64,000 bases of DNA from Enoplolaimus lenunculus. Its lineage: Eukaryota > Nematoda > Enoplea > Enoplida > Thoracostomopsidae. The stretch is from the NCBI GenBank assembly GCA_030248215.1, contig JASANG010002458.1, forward strand, positions 62,001 through 126,000, in the 5' to 3' direction. The position numbers and the translations under genes are program-made. Under the pieces are notes generated by a model, which was not told where the DNA came from, made no database searches, and was given only the letters and a program-made list of their open reading frames with translations. Positions 47,901 through 59,464 of the stretch are shown here, piece by piece (position 1 is the stretch's first letter; the number at the start of each line of letters is the position of its first letter).

Positions 47901-50900
47901 CTTCATTTTCTTCCACAGTAATTTGAGAAGAGTTTGACCATTCTCTGGAGTGATTTCAAGGTGATATGTTGAATTCAGAATCTAAAAAACAACACACCAC
48001 CCTTTGCTCCAACTACTAACGTACCGTTAAACAAAATAATTTCTTTAATAAACCTTTCACACAATTTCTATCGTATACCTTTCTATGTACCTACCGCGTA
48101 TAGAAAAGAAAAAATTCCGTATCATATAACAACTTTGCAACTATCACGTATGAAAACCAAAAGCTACTTAGGGTGGTGCTACAACTGGCGTGCACTTAGG
48201 GTGGTGCTACAACTGGCGTGCGGTGTCGTACGTCACCGTCCGTCATCGTCCGAGTTCGCGTCCGATACTGCACGCTGAGCCAACACATCGCGTTACGTAT
48301 ATACCTATTACGATCAAAATTAATGGTTAAAGGAGTTGAATTCTAGAACGAGTTGCTATAATTTTGTGCTAACATAGTTGACATATTGTTAAATTATCTT
48401 CCTAATAATTTTACCAAAATCTTCTCTGGGCGCAATTTTAGAACTATACTCAACAGAAACCATATGCTGCTTGTAAACTGGAAGTTCCAGCCTTTTGTGA
48501 TTCGACACCATACACTGCAATTTATTTTGGCAAAGCTTGTTAAAAGTTTGAGCATTTATCGGTTGCTTAAAATCAGAAAAGTAATACTGCAATAATAAAA
48601 TGCGAAAGGTGCTGACTTTTACTTACCTGTGCAAACGCATTACTGGCTGAAGAATTTGCTCTTGTTTCTGGTTCAGAAGACCAAATGCTTGAACGACGAC
48701 TGTCAGATTCGCTTGCAGAGTCAAACTGTTCCAAACTTGAAAGGCAACGGGCAATTGTATCTCAAACGAAAATATTCTCCGGAACTCAATACCGAATTGT
48801 AACCAAAACACAACAAACTAAGTATTTCTTCTTGCCCTGAGATTTTGCAAACCCAATGCCGACTGGAGGTTGTAGTTCGGTGGCAGTGGAATTCAATAAC
48901 TGGAAGCACTTTTTAGAAAGACCCCGAAATTAGTAAACTACGCATTTTTCTCAACTACGTTCGACAGCTTTGCGCTAAAATTTGCTATATGGGTGTTAGT
49001 TCAGAGGTGGTGTAAACTTCCTTTCCTTACCTTTTCGCCTTTCAACGTATAGCGGTATAGCCCTCGCTTTATTTTGATTTCAAACACTTTAAATTTTGAA
49101 ATGCTTCAATTTTAGCAATCCACTTACCGTTATAGCTCAAGCGTAAACACTTGAGTAAGCTCAACAAACGGTTAGCTGCCGTTATGCTTAACTGTTGCAA
49201 AACATAATGTTCTACACCTTCCACTGTAGCTAGATTTGGCACTGATTCTATGGAAGGCATACGAAAGCCGCCGTCCACTGATAAAGAAAACGATTCAATA
49301 CGTTGTTTGATGTCCACCAACTCATCTTTACGATTCGACTCGGAATGTTTTTCTTAAATCGCAAACCATAAAAAATTAGGTAATTGTAACTAAGGTGATG
49401 TGTTGAGAATTTTATGATAATCCAGCTTGATATAAAGTTTTCGCGAACATTTTGTTACGGATTGTACAGCTCCACTTGAAACGCACCTAACCTGGCATGA
49501 AAAACCAAACATTAATACAAATTTTTTCAAAAACAATTTATTCAGTATAGCACACAAAATAACGCAATGACGAAAAATAACCTTTGTCTTTACCTTGACG
49601 ATCGGTCCCGTCAACATTTATAAGCGTTTCCATTATGATTGATCTGCAGTCTTGGATTGCCGCTTTCAAAGCTTGTTGTATTTTCTCCTGGCCAGCAGAA
49701 GTCATTGCAAGCAATTTAGAATACAATTCTGATTCTCGTGAGCGTGCAAACGATAACCGTTTTGGTGTAATCAGCTGATCACGCTGCATATCAAATGCAG
49801 TTAGTATAAATGCGTTTAGCAAACGAGTGTGCATTTCGTGCATCAACGCTGATAACGTTGCACAATGCGTAGTTAAAATAGCTCGAACAAAACCTGCAAC
49901 AGTTCAAACGCAACGGCTTAACTAAAAGAGCCACATTTTCGATTGTGAGTTGTACCTATTAGGGTTGCGCTATACTTTTGGTGACTTTCGGCGCCGTCTG
50001 TCCAGTACCACAACGCACGTTTATTGCCGCATGGAATAGCATATCAATTTTTAAATACTTTTTTTGACGTGCGGTGGCGACAGGCGCCAGACAGTTCTGC
50101 GCGACAAGTATTGCGCCATCCTTACAGTTGTCTCGGGGCAGATACCAACCGGCACCAACGGAGGATTCTTAAAAATTTATTTTGACACGCTTTTCCGAAG
50201 AATAAAAACGTTGAGTCGAAACAAAGCTTTCAATGTAATATACCTTGATGTAAAAATGTACGCAATTACATGTTTTAAAAATATTTTGTATTACCTTGTA
50301 TTACCATAATCAGAAATGCCAGAACCTTATTCAGCTGTTATAGACGCATCGCGGCAGGTGAACATTGCATTTAAAATTTTTAATATATCTAGTACCTATC
50401 GCTGATTAGTAATGTTTTCTAACTTGCAAACTATAGCAGGTGTGATAGCAAAAATTGTGTATTTTGTATTACCATAACCAGAAACGGCAGAATCTTATTC
50501 AGCTGTTATAGACGCAACGAGGCAGGCGAAGATTTCATTTAAAAATTTAAATATCTCTAGTACCTATCGCTGATCAGTAATGTTTTCTAACATGCAAAAT
50601 ATAGCAGGTGTGATGGCAAAATGTGCTCTGAAGGTAGATTCACTGAGCCTGAAATTGTGTTCTGAATTATTTGTTACGAAACAAAAGTCTCCCCAGGATC
50701 ACTTTTACGGTAGTTTGCAAGACTGTTTGATAGAATTGATACCAAGACGAAAAGGAATTAATTTGAACCAATGAAAGATTACTGTAAATCGTGATTAGTG
50801 TTACTCAAGGCAAGGTGCCAAGTTACATTACTTGAGATTCCAAACACCAATTCGCCACCGGGTTTATCAAGCAAATAACTTTTCAGCCGAATATTAGGCA

Positions 50901-53900
50901 AACCAAGATTTGCACGGCTACTAGATGTGAGCAGAACTCCTCGGCGCTGTTGGCCTGTTGCGTGTTCGCCAGAGCCACCCGACCCAGAACCAAATAATCC
51001 TTGATTCCCAGCCGGTTTATCGTGGAAAGGCGGCTCGTTCTGATCCTCGACATCTGGAATGTTGCCAAAGCCGGGACTTCGCTCATTCGTATGTGTGTTA
51101 TCCGTATGCTCTATATCCGACACATATTCTTCAACAGCGTTCACTGTCACATCTCGTCTATCTACAATAATATAATGCTACTTGGTAGAACACATTAACT
51201 GAAGATGGTTGGTTTCCCGTGCTCTCATCAAACCTACAGGGTGTTCATGAACTAGACACGGAAGTCAAACATAAAGACACATGCAAACGTGGACACCGCA
51301 ATGATATATTATCTTGACGAATAACTTGAAAACCAAAGGAATAATCCTGCAACGTTGCTTCAATAATATAATAAACAAATTCAAAGTTTGTTTTATCTTA
51401 CGCAATTGATCACTGCCTATCAGAAGCATGAAGTAAAGCAAGAACATAAGCTCGAATTGCAGAAAAAGTAAACACAAACAGCTAATATAACACAACCAGA
51501 TAGTTACAAATCTTTAATCAAACTTTTAATTTTGAATAGCATCTCAGCCGATGGCAACTTTTAGACAGAACTTTGCAAATGTTTTCTCAAATCTTTCAAA
51601 GTTGGTTACATAAAATAAGTATGCCGTAAAATTACGGTTGTGTTTTTCTTATTGCTAATAATTAAAACGCAATTTCAAACCAAAACTTACTATTACGTGA
51701 ATTGCGAGAATCGGCAGCACCCGTAAGTTGATTAATAAAACTAAAATATGATTCTGGAACTGAGTTTGACTGTTGTAATTTTCCAGAACCTATAAAACTT
51801 TTGCTGTTGGGCGATCGGGGTTGACAGTCTTCCGCGCTTTTCACTTGAATGGGTGAAAAATAACCAATTTCAGCGAGTCGATCATATATCTTTTGTTTTG
51901 GCCATAGAGCACCAGTTCCGCCAACCGTACTTTGCCGTTCTAAGAAGCCAAGATCACACAGACAGTGTTCTGATGCGGTTTATCATGCATCATTAGTCAT
52001 CAAGAAAGCTAAGATTATTCCTTAACTACCAGACTTTATACAAAACCTTTAGAATTTAAATGAAAATTTAACATACACAACCAAAATGCTGCAGACAGTT
52101 TAGGTAGCGCTATCCAGTATATACATACCTTCGCGTAGTTTGCCGATTTAAAAATAAAAAAACGTATGAGACCGTGTTTTAACTCGATTTAGCACGTACA
52201 AATAATCCGTAAAAAAATTAGAGAATCTTTAAAATTTAAAAAAAACAGACTTTTACCATTAAAAACAGAATACTGCGAGTTAATATAACACCAACAATGT
52301 AATGAACTTTAAATCAACAAGCACTCAAACAAATTACCTTCAGGAACACTTTCATTCACATAAACACGCGGTGGTGTGTGAAACCCAAAGCGATCAGCTT
52401 CCGGTAATTCAGATCGCCTTGTCTGATTGCCTGACAGCGCACTTAAATCGTTAGACTGAGCATCTGTTGCAGGAAACTGATTATTTGAAATATTACGTTG
52501 TTCAGTACCCAAAGACCGTGTGAACAGTACAGGGGTGTGGGGTAAAAGACGGCGTAACTCGGTCAAGTTCTGAACATCCTGAAATTTTGGAAAACAACTG
52601 TTTTGGTATTTTTAGAAAATCTATGTGGAAAAAATACTATATCAGTTTTCGCATATACAATTAATTAAATTTTTAAGTATTTGGGTCAACACAGCGTGAG
52701 TTCCAATCCAATACATAGTCCAAAGCTGTACTTCTATGTCAGCAGGGATAGGTGGTCTCAGCCGCGACCGAGACCTGACTACCGAGACGGGCGTGCAAAG
52801 TCTCGGTCTCGGTCAGTTTTTGGTCGTCACCGAAAAAAATTAAAATTTTCAAAATATAACATTTCTTTTGGGTTTTCGTAGCTTTATGTGTTTTTCACAA
52901 TATCTGCTCATAACGATAGTATAACTATGAAAATTTTTAGATTCACAGCGAAACTTTATTCATCAGGCTTTACTTACTTCAACAATACAGCGATACATTT
53001 GCTGAGTCATCGACTTCTGGTCTCGGTTGCGGTTCCGAACTACCGAGACTCAAAAAACTGACCGAGAGCTGCCAAATACCGAGACCGACACTCTTACCAC
53101 TATATGCCACGTTCGCAAAAATCTCAAACATTCTGAGAAAGAAAATCGAACGTAGAGTGCAACCGAACATTAATTTACCGGGTACCGAACTCGGATAATG
53201 AATTTTTACCGGAACCGGATATTAACCGCATATATAATCTAAATTGAGGATTTAGAAGTACTTGAGTCGCAGGGTGCAAACGGAATTCCGATTCCGATTA
53301 GTATTCCGATTCAAAACGAGTTCCGATTCCGATTGCACAATCAATCGGAATCGAAATTTTGAAATTTAAATTTTAATCCAACTTGTTGTGATACGTTGCA
53401 TAAACATTCTGTATCATTTATCTATTAAACTGCTTCGGATGAGTTAACTTATCAATAATTGATTGTTGTTTAGCTTTCCAGAACCAGAAATCATCGACAA
53501 ATTGTTCATGCGACGTTTTTGAAAATTGTTGCCAGCCTACAGACACCCTAAATCAATATTATTTGTCAATACACAATACCGTACGGTCACAACATTTCTA
53601 ATTCCGATTCCGATTCTGATTACAATTCTGGTAAAATCCAGTTCCGCTTTGCACCCTATAGAGTAGAGCAAAAGTATGTTCACTGAGTTAAAGCAACTGT
53701 TGGCGTGAATTTTTCGCTTTTACTTCATTGCATCAAAACTTGAAGTTGTTGACTTGCCCAAAATGCAATCGCAGCAAGATGTTGAACACGCTCACTTAAA
53801 AGTAGTTTTATTAAATTTGAAAACATCGTAAATACCCGGTAACCGGCAGGCTTTTACCCGATATATAAAACCGGATACTGATACCTGGTCGAGCTAGACA

Positions 53901-56900
53901 CTACAACGTTCGAGCAGCCAGACAACAAAAATACGTTAGCAGCTCACTGTGTAGTCTTCAAGGTTATTTCAGAGACCAGAACAATCATAATAGTTATCAG
54001 ATAATAAAGTCGGTTTCAGACAAAAGAATTGACATACGTATTTGTTTACACTGTCACCTTCTTATTGCACAATTCTGCAAGATGTCATAAACTTGTCAAA
54101 CACAGTTATATAACGCATATCACTAAACAGTGATAGCACATAATGTACAAACTTTTAAAACAGCCTGTAACAATTTTCTTTAAAAATAACAGCTTTACAT
54201 CGGGAAGAACTAACCGAGTTTAAAGTTAACTGTACTATAGCGGCAAACACGGCGACAAAATCTTGCCAAAATGAATTTAATTTTTTCTTTAGTAACCTTA
54301 GTAGCATCTACAAACCAAAGTTGCAATAAAATAGCTAAAAGAATGCAACTTTTGAACGTAGTAAATTTCAAAATGTTACCTTGAATAAAATAGGTATCTG
54401 CATTGCTCCCAACGTGCAAGAAAAGCATACTAATGTTACAAAAAAATTATATCGTCTTTGTATTAAGCGCAACATTAAAAACCAGTCGAACTTACACAAT
54501 CGCTTAAACTGCGATTAATGACGTAAATTATGAGCGGAATTGTATTTATAGTGGAAACCAGAACAGCATTTGCAAACTGTACTGCATTCTCATAGTGGTT
54601 TGCAATCATAAGTATGTCAGCGCCACCAGCCAACAGTGGATGCGGAATGAACGTCTCCAACGTATTGGGTATGATGCCTCCTATAATGCCAAGTAATGGC
54701 ATATAGAAAAGTACAAAAAAATTGTTTTACCATGAGTCATTGAACGCTGCTTAAACCAGAGCATGCAACTTGCCAAAAATGTGTGGCACAATATGTTTCA
54801 GCCCGTTTTGAGTTTATGGCTTGCCCTACCTCATTTCTGGGAACAAATGCGTTTGGGTATGTATAATCCACTTGTACAACCGTCCAGTGTTAAGTCCTGT
54901 TTAACTTTACTGTAATTAAAGTGTTCGGCGTCTGTCGAAGCGGAATTCGACGAACTAAAAACGTGTGAAGCACTTTTCTCATTACCTAAACACTATGAGT
55001 TCGAACCATAATTTTTCTTGATAAAAATAAAAAATAAGACGCACCGACACTGTCACTTTTACAACCACTTCCAGTAGTGGACTGAAACTTGCAAACTGAA
55101 TTACGAGGAAACTCCGTTTCCGAAGGAGACGTAGGAACGCTGACATCTATTGGAGATGTCGGGTACTCAGATACAGAATTCGTCGGTATTAACTGCGATT
55201 GATTTGAATCTTCGGCATTTTCACCGCGAAGTACACATTTGAACGACAAGTAGCTAAAACTAAACACATCTACTTCTAATATACTACCGGTTGCGATTTC
55301 AGTAATTAATTCACTATCCGGCTCCCAAAACAATTACAAACCATATTATATACTCAGTAAATCCAAGCTGAAGATAATAGCACTGTAGATAGTTCGAGAC
55401 AATCGCAACCCTATTGCGGCAACTATGCATCTGTCATGTAAGTATGTATACGATAGGCATTTGAAAACAGTCATATAGTGTGCGTGTGCACAACACATAA
55501 TGAAAGATTCAATAAATAACTTACCTATTACAGGGACTGATGTTATCTAAGCTTCTCGCAATTTCACCATTACTCAAGCTAGCCTGACCATATTTCACTC
55601 GAATATTTTTCCACGGGCTGTAAACATTGGCAACCGAAATGTTACTAACAGCGTCTAAAACAACCAACAAGACAGCTGTTGATACTTTCAAAATCTGACG
55701 ACTACTTTCGATTCTGTTTCAAACTCGTATGTTGCTGCAATACCTGCAGTAATACAACAATAAGATTTAGTGTCATTTTGAACTTCGAATCTTTGTGTTT
55801 CAGACTACTTAAAGATCAAGGATGGAATCAAAACAAAAACTAAATTAGACAGCCATATCAAAAAGATTGCACTTGTATAGTAACAAAACCCAAACAGACA
55901 GTGAACAAGCTAAATGTCAGAATGCTGAATGCTCACCGTGAGCCAAACCGCTTATTACACTTTGATTTGTTTCTGAGACATGTGTACGAGTGTCTAATGC
56001 TTCAATTTTTTTACAAAATAAATAACCCAATGGCAGCGGAGCTTATATAGAGCTTAAAAAGCATTACAGGCTTTATTTAGGGCAATTTCCACTTTTACAT
56101 TGAAAGCTCAGCTATTTTTGTACATTTAGAAAAGTAAATAGTTTGGATTATCTTCTGTCGTAAGAATTGATTTGAAATTTATTTTCGTGTGCAGCTTTCA
56201 CGCTACTTTACAAATTATTAGCAAAGGAACAGGGTGCAAAGCGGAACTGGATTACTTTACAAATTATTAGGAAAGGAACAGGGTGCAAAGCGGAACTGGA
56301 TTATACCGCAATCGGAATCAGAACAGCAAATTTATACCGGAATCGGAATCGGGACTACAAATTTTGTGACTATACAGATAATTTGTATTAACAAGTATAA
56401 TATTGATTTAGGGTGTCTGTTGGCCGGCAACAATTCTCAAAAACGTCGCATGAACAAATTGGCAATCATTTCTTGGCTCTGTAAGACTAAACTACGATCA
56501 ATGAATTATTGATAAGTTAACTCATTGAAAACAATTTAATAGACAAATGATGCAGAATTTTTATACGACATATCACAGCAAGTAAGTCTAAAAATTAATA
56601 TATGGAAATTCCGATTCCGATTGATTGTACAATCGGAATCGGAATTCCGATTGCACCTTGGAAAGCAAGGTTGTTAGCTTTATTCAAACGTTAGTATTAT
56701 AAGCCAAAAAGATTTTTTGTACAACTGCCTATAACAATTTATAGCAAAGCTAGGAGTAATGCTTCAGCAGACGGCAAAATCTGCTGTCGTACTCTCAACG
56801 CAGTGTGCTGTGTAGTACGGTGCTGTTGGGTTTAAATACTGTAGCAGAGCTGCTTACTAGCCGCACAAATGTGCTGCAAAAGCAAATAAGCCACGTTTTG

Positions 56901-58621
56901 GATTTATTTGACTTAGCACTTAAGTCTTTTGATACTGCATGTGCAGAAACAGTAACAAATCGATTTGCAATGTCTGGCATTCTGTTATGTATTGATAAAA
57001 GCTCGACAAACGCCTTCTATGTCTCTCTCACGATGCGATAAATATGACCGCTTATGGTGAAAATATTCTGCTTCAGAATTTGTAATAATAATAATAAACA
57101 TTTTTGGAAAAACGTTCTTATGTATTCATAACACATGTTTGTTTGATAATTGCTGCCATTAGCGAAAACAGAGTCACAGCCTGAGGACGATGACAAAAAT
57201 GACTAACGCCAAGATCTAAATCTCATTATAGTTAATAATTGACTTAGTATATCACTAGTATACGTACATACTAGAGAAGCCTCAAGTGCTGGCAACGGTT
57301 ATGGAGCCAAGTTCTCCCCCGCCCGGCTGTTAACTGTTTATTGCAATCTAGTAGCAAATTTTGGCTCAACTCAACGTTTCACTTTCAACAAATACATGTT
57401 TGTTGCCGGCTCAAACACCTGTTGGTATTCGACCTCGCTCCCGATAAAACATTTTGGCCTGAGGCAACTTCTGTAGCAGCCAGGGTGCAACCGGAATTAC
57501 AATTTACCGGAACCGGAACCGGAATTTGAAAATTTTACCGGAACCGGAACATGAAAAATGCATTTCACCAAAAATTTCATTTTAATCTTATTTTTTGCTC
57601 TATTATTTGTGAAATAACCTTAGTCGAACATAGATATTTATTTTATTTGTTGTATTTTAGATTTTCATCATCGACTGAAGTGAAATCCACCATCAATGGC
57701 TTATATTCGGAGTACAAGTGGCTTTCAAAAGAGATTCTTAAAAATTAGCAAAGTTAATAAAACGGCCAAATTATAATACCGGAATTTTTAAATCCGGTAA
57801 AAATTTACCGGAACCGGAACCGGAAGGTGAAAAAATGCCGGAACCGGAACCGGAATTCCGGTTGCACCCTGGTAGCAGCCTATATGATATAGCAGACAAA
57901 GTCATTTCTTCACTTTCACTGAAAAACAAATGCGCTGAGATTACGTTTGGAACACCTGCTGAGATTCACAACTTTCTCGTCCAATGCACATAACTGAATG
58001 TTACTTATATTACTTATAATTCAACTATATATTTGTCGTAGCGGCTCAGCAAGTTACAGAATTTAATACAACTTGCTAAATATATTATATAATATACCTT
58101 CTGCAACGGTCGGTAAGACATTCTGACCGAGTAAATCGTTGATGATACGTGCCTTTGAAAACTGACACTCCCCAAGCACCAAAAATCGCGGTAGCAAATC
58201 AATTTTTGACTTCAAGGATTCTTCTTCTTCGCTGTTAAGTATTAAATCTGCAACAACATTCATATACAATTATTGTTCAATTGAATATATACATATATAC
58301 AATACTGCAAGCTTCAAGACAACATTGAAATTCCATTAATCTCAGCGTTCGTCCAATTATCAAACGAAAAGGTTCAATTTTATATAAACAGTTTCCATTG
58401 CTGTCAAGTTAATATATGCGAAACGGGTTAAATTGTGTTTATGATGATGCGCGGATTTGCTTCAAAAATTCTAGCAAAAATAAAAAATACTTACCTTCAT
58501 TCAAATCGGCGTTGTAATCCACCTGGTCCAGGCAACGTTTGGTCTCAGAAAATAAACGCTGCAACTTTTGAAAATGGAGAACAAATTGCTCAATTTCGTG
58601 CTTTAGAGGTTGCTTCTCCAT
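32932..58621 (-). CDS. DSTYK: DSTYK-like dual-specificity Ser/Thr and Tyr kinase, 20 exons, 1331 aa
   Basis: Exons on the minus strand: 58495-58621, 58098-58247, 55525-55654, 55045-55313, 54496-54680, 52338-52578, 51691-51939, 50832-51161, 49594-49893, 49128-49352, 48627-48760, 47898-47981, 47007-47452, 46410-46516, 44794-44950, 44375-44489, 43863-44000, 36135-36287, 35487-35702, 32932-33171. All are GT/AG and phases agree; the sum is 3996 nt with a stop. The kinase domain (about 993-1252) has GRGQYG (1002-1007), Lys1024, HRD Asp1122, DLG Asp1140 (DLG also in human) and MAPE Glu1164. N-terminal family blocks also match: [48 protein letters not shown]. Human DSTYK is 929 aa; the excess is Ser/Gly-rich sequence in exons 4, 6-8, 11 and 13 and a 79-aa C-terminal tail. 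The first ATG of this frame is 58619-58621; an upstream 5' exon is possible. The family is linked to FGF/ERK signalling and cell death. Confidence 0.93.
33511..33818. mobile_element. GC-rich MITE (GGGTTGCGCTATAC end, CGTCCGTCACC repeats)
   Basis: Opens GGGTTGCGCTATACATTTG, closes with the imperfect inverse GTCAAGTATAGAGGAACC. The interior is GCCGTCCGTCACC repeated on one side and GGTGACGGACGGC on the other. Partial relatives occur at 48170-48290 and 49969-50165. Lies in the last DSTYK intron. Confidence 0.6.
33890..34445. repeat. G/C-homopolymer-rich repeat segment
   Basis: Runs of C (34130-34138) and G (34156-34165) and a GGGGGCTGCCGCCC stretch shared with 24.32-24.40 kb. Noncoding, in the last DSTYK intron. 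Confidence 0.5.
34614..34940 (-). pseudogene. Possible VKOR-like membrane protein relic
   Basis: Two hydrophobic minus-strand pieces. The first reads [13 protein letters not shown], resembling the conserved RGFGLV loop region of vitamin K epoxide reductases. The second has LSVLWAAVL, then [15 protein letters not shown] where that family has a membrane helix bearing the CxxC redox motif. Here only the first cysteine remains (CVFY). The pieces are in different frames with an acceptor-like TTTGTTTCAG between. It lies inside the last DSTYK intron on the same strand. The similarity is weak and from memory. Confidence 0.25.
36490..36689. mobile_element. MITE with long inverted repeats (GTGGCTGTCCCAGGAGA)
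   Basis: GTAGTTATAACCTCCCCATGG opens and CCTCATGGGCTATAACTAC closes, with about 45 bp imperfect inverted ends. A relative sits inverted at 43027-43234. Both lie in DSTYK intron 17. Confidence 0.75.
37066..37760. repeat. Repeat region with telomere-like AAGCCTA/TTAGGC fragments
   Basis: GGCCGATGTAAATTATAGGGG resembles the composite-repeat end. Degenerate TAGGC/GCCTA units flank and follow it (36895-37080 and 37270-37760). Confidence 0.4.
38171..38573. mobile_element. MITE with TGTCTTAGCCCATATCGC / TTGGCCTACGA ends
   Basis: Ends are imperfect inverted repeats flanked by TATA. CCCAATTCCG and CGGAATTGGG repeat inside. Ends resemble 47483-47756 (TGTCGTAGGCC). Confidence 0.6.
39320..40400 (+). 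pseudogene. Coding-like relic, unidentified
   Basis: Plus-strand frames read as protein in short pieces, for example around 39322-39450 and [20 protein letters not shown] at 39463-39522, but frames change and stops intervene. Its position beside the polymerase relic suggests another gene of the same large transposon. I do not recognise the product. Confidence 0.3.
40540..42210 (-). pseudogene. Decayed Polinton/Maverick protein-primed DNA polymerase B
   Basis: Minus-strand pieces in the order expected for a Polinton DNA polymerase. First comes [16 protein letters not shown] (near 41990-42035). A zinc-knuckle piece YYCSTCKNK...HQCFM follows (about 41670-41730), then [17 protein letters not shown] leading to [11 protein letters not shown] (40725-40887). 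Last is [10 protein letters not shown] (about 40645-40675), which fits polymerase motif A, DxxSLYP. Stops and frameshifts separate them, and no later motif was found. It sits in DSTYK intron 17, on the gene's strand. No other Polinton gene could be confirmed. Confidence 0.72.
43027..43234. mobile_element. MITE, inverted relative of 36490-36689
   Basis: Shares GGGACCCCAC, TTTGAAATTTGAATTACAA and GGGACAGCCACCT with the other copy, in opposite orientation, and ends GGTTATAACTAC. Confidence 0.7.
45232..46371. mobile_element. hAT-type element, 1140 bp, exact duplication ATAAAAAC
   Basis: CAGGGTGCGACCAGATACC at the left and CCGGATATCCGGACGCACACTG at the right; ATAAAAAC at 45224-45231 and 46372-46379. 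GGAGCCGGA units lie near both ends. The right duplication ends 30 bp before the last base of DSTYK exon 14 (46410). The interior shares ATCATATGATATTC with the 7 and 31 kb repeats. Confidence 0.92.
47483..47756. mobile_element. MITE with near-perfect inverted ends, TA target site
   Basis: TGTCGTAGGCCAATCTGCTA to TAGCAGGTTGGCCTACGACA, flanked by TA. Interior has many GGCC/CTAGGCC units. In DSTYK intron 12. Confidence 0.88.
48169..48290. repeat. 29-bp tandem duplication and CGTCCGTCA repeat fragment
   Basis: CTTAGGGTGGTGCTACAACT...GCGTGC occurs twice in a row, followed by GTCACCGTCCGTCATCGTCC, matching the 33.5 kb element. Confidence 0.7.
49969..50165. mobile_element. Partial copy of the 33.5 kb GC-rich MITE
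   Basis: GGGTTGCGCTATACTTTTGG followed by GGCGCCGTCTGTCC; the far end is not clear. Confidence 0.4.
50293..50625. repeat. Tandem duplication of about 166 bp in DSTYK intron 8
   Basis: Two diverged copies (about 50293-50455 and 50459-50625) sharing TTATTCAGCTGTTATAGACG and CTAGTACCTATCGCTGAT. Confidence 0.9.
52743..53105. mobile_element. GAGACC-repeat element, probably hAT-type
   Basis: Begins CAGGGATAGGTGGTCTCAG and carries GACCGAGACC units near both margins (52750-52815 and 53020-53095). The terminus GACCGCCCATCCCTG at 62916 is the matching end type. The right boundary here is uncertain. Confidence 0.45.
53270..53658. mobile_element. hAT-type MITE (GATTCC repeats)
   Basis: CAGGGTGCAAACGGAATTCC to CCGCTTTGCACCCTA; internal sequence is close to 197-585 and 60508-60924. 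Flanks TTGAGTCG and TAGAGTAG match 6 of 8. Confidence 0.8.
56209..56308. repeat. 50-bp tandem duplication spanning a hAT end
   Basis: ACTTTACAAATTATTAG...GGAACTGGATT is repeated exactly once with one substitution, duplicating the flank and first bases of the hAT element. Confidence 0.9.
56279..56661. mobile_element. hAT-type MITE, near-exact 8-bp duplication
   Basis: CAGGGTGCAAAGCGG to CCGATTGCACCTTG; flanks GAAAGGAA and GAAAGCAA. GGAATC units near both ends. In DSTYK intron 2. Confidence 0.82.
56765..57041 (+). other. Coding-like ORF, unidentified, antisense to DSTYK intron 2
   Basis: An open plus-strand stretch of about 90 codons containing [16 protein letters not shown] and [19 protein letters not shown], which reads as amphipathic helical protein. 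A second piece at about 57882-57991 ([15 protein letters not shown]...[13 protein letters not shown], then a stop) may belong to it. No start, splice pattern or family is clear. It could be a relic or a small nested gene. Confidence 0.3.
57481..57871. mobile_element. hAT-type MITE, exact duplication GTAGCAGC
   Basis: CAGGGTGCAACCGGAATTAC to GGAATTCCGGTTGCACCCTG; GTAGCAGC at 57473-57480 and 57872-57879. Subterminal unit is GGAACC at both ends. It splits the coding-like stretch in DSTYK intron 2. Confidence 0.95.
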
Positions 58622-58960
58622 AACCCATGCCAATCTCACAACAAAATATGTATAAATTATATATACGTAAATCAGGTAAAAGAGCTAAAATATTAAACCA
58701 AGCAGGTACAGGTTTGACTAACATCATATAGTCACAGAAGTTATATTCAGACCCTACTTCTCTTCTGTTTCTTGCAAATAATATACGTTGTATTATATCT
58801 GCTGAATAAACAAACGTCTACCTTTCTGTCTGTCTGTCAATAGCCACACCGCCACCGCTCAATATATCTAACTAAGCCAAATTGTTGCTTGGAACATCCA
58901 CTGCAGGAATAAATTTTCTGAATTTATTAAATTTCCCACATACATAATATCAACCATATG
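58622..58960. other. DSTYK 5' flank, nothing identified
   Basis: AT-rich. TTTTGTTGTGAG just above the start codon could be an acceptor for a further 5' exon or a trans-spliced leader. Confidence 0.35.
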
Positions 58961-59437
58961 TAGGGATCGACCGGATCCGAGATCCGGATCCGGGCCGGAT
59001 CTCTGCAATTTTTAAGATCCGGATCCGAATCCGGTAAAATAAAGTACCGGATCTCCGGATCCGAAATTTGATATATACAAACAAAAACATACCAAAATTG
59101 GTGTATGTATTTCAACTATGCGTACGTAATCTAATAAGCACTGTGAGAGCATTAATGCCTTGTTGGAATGTCAGGTTAATGACCTCCACGTCGAGACCAG
59201 TGTTGTTGCGGAAGAAGAACAAACATAAAAATTTTAAAGACTTCTTTTTTTAGTTGCTGTAAGTTTTGTTGACTAATTTTGCGAAACAATCAGTTGAACT
59301 TTTTGTATTTTATATACGTTAGGTATTGAAAAATTATCCAGCTAGTAAGATCCGGATCCGGGCCGGATCTGAATTTTAAGATCCGGATCCGGATTCGGAT
59401 CCGGTAAATGCAAAATTTTGGATCCGGTCGTTCCCTA
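58961..59437. mobile_element. hAT-type element, exact duplication ACCATATG
   Basis: TAGGGATCGACCGGATCC to GGATCCGGTCGTTCCCTA with ACCATATG at 58953-58960 and 59438-59445. Subterminal GATCCG/CCGGATCC units at both ends. A second left end lies at about 61149. Confidence 0.95.
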
Positions 59438-59464
59438 ACCATATGTCAAGTGCTGGCTTCTCCA

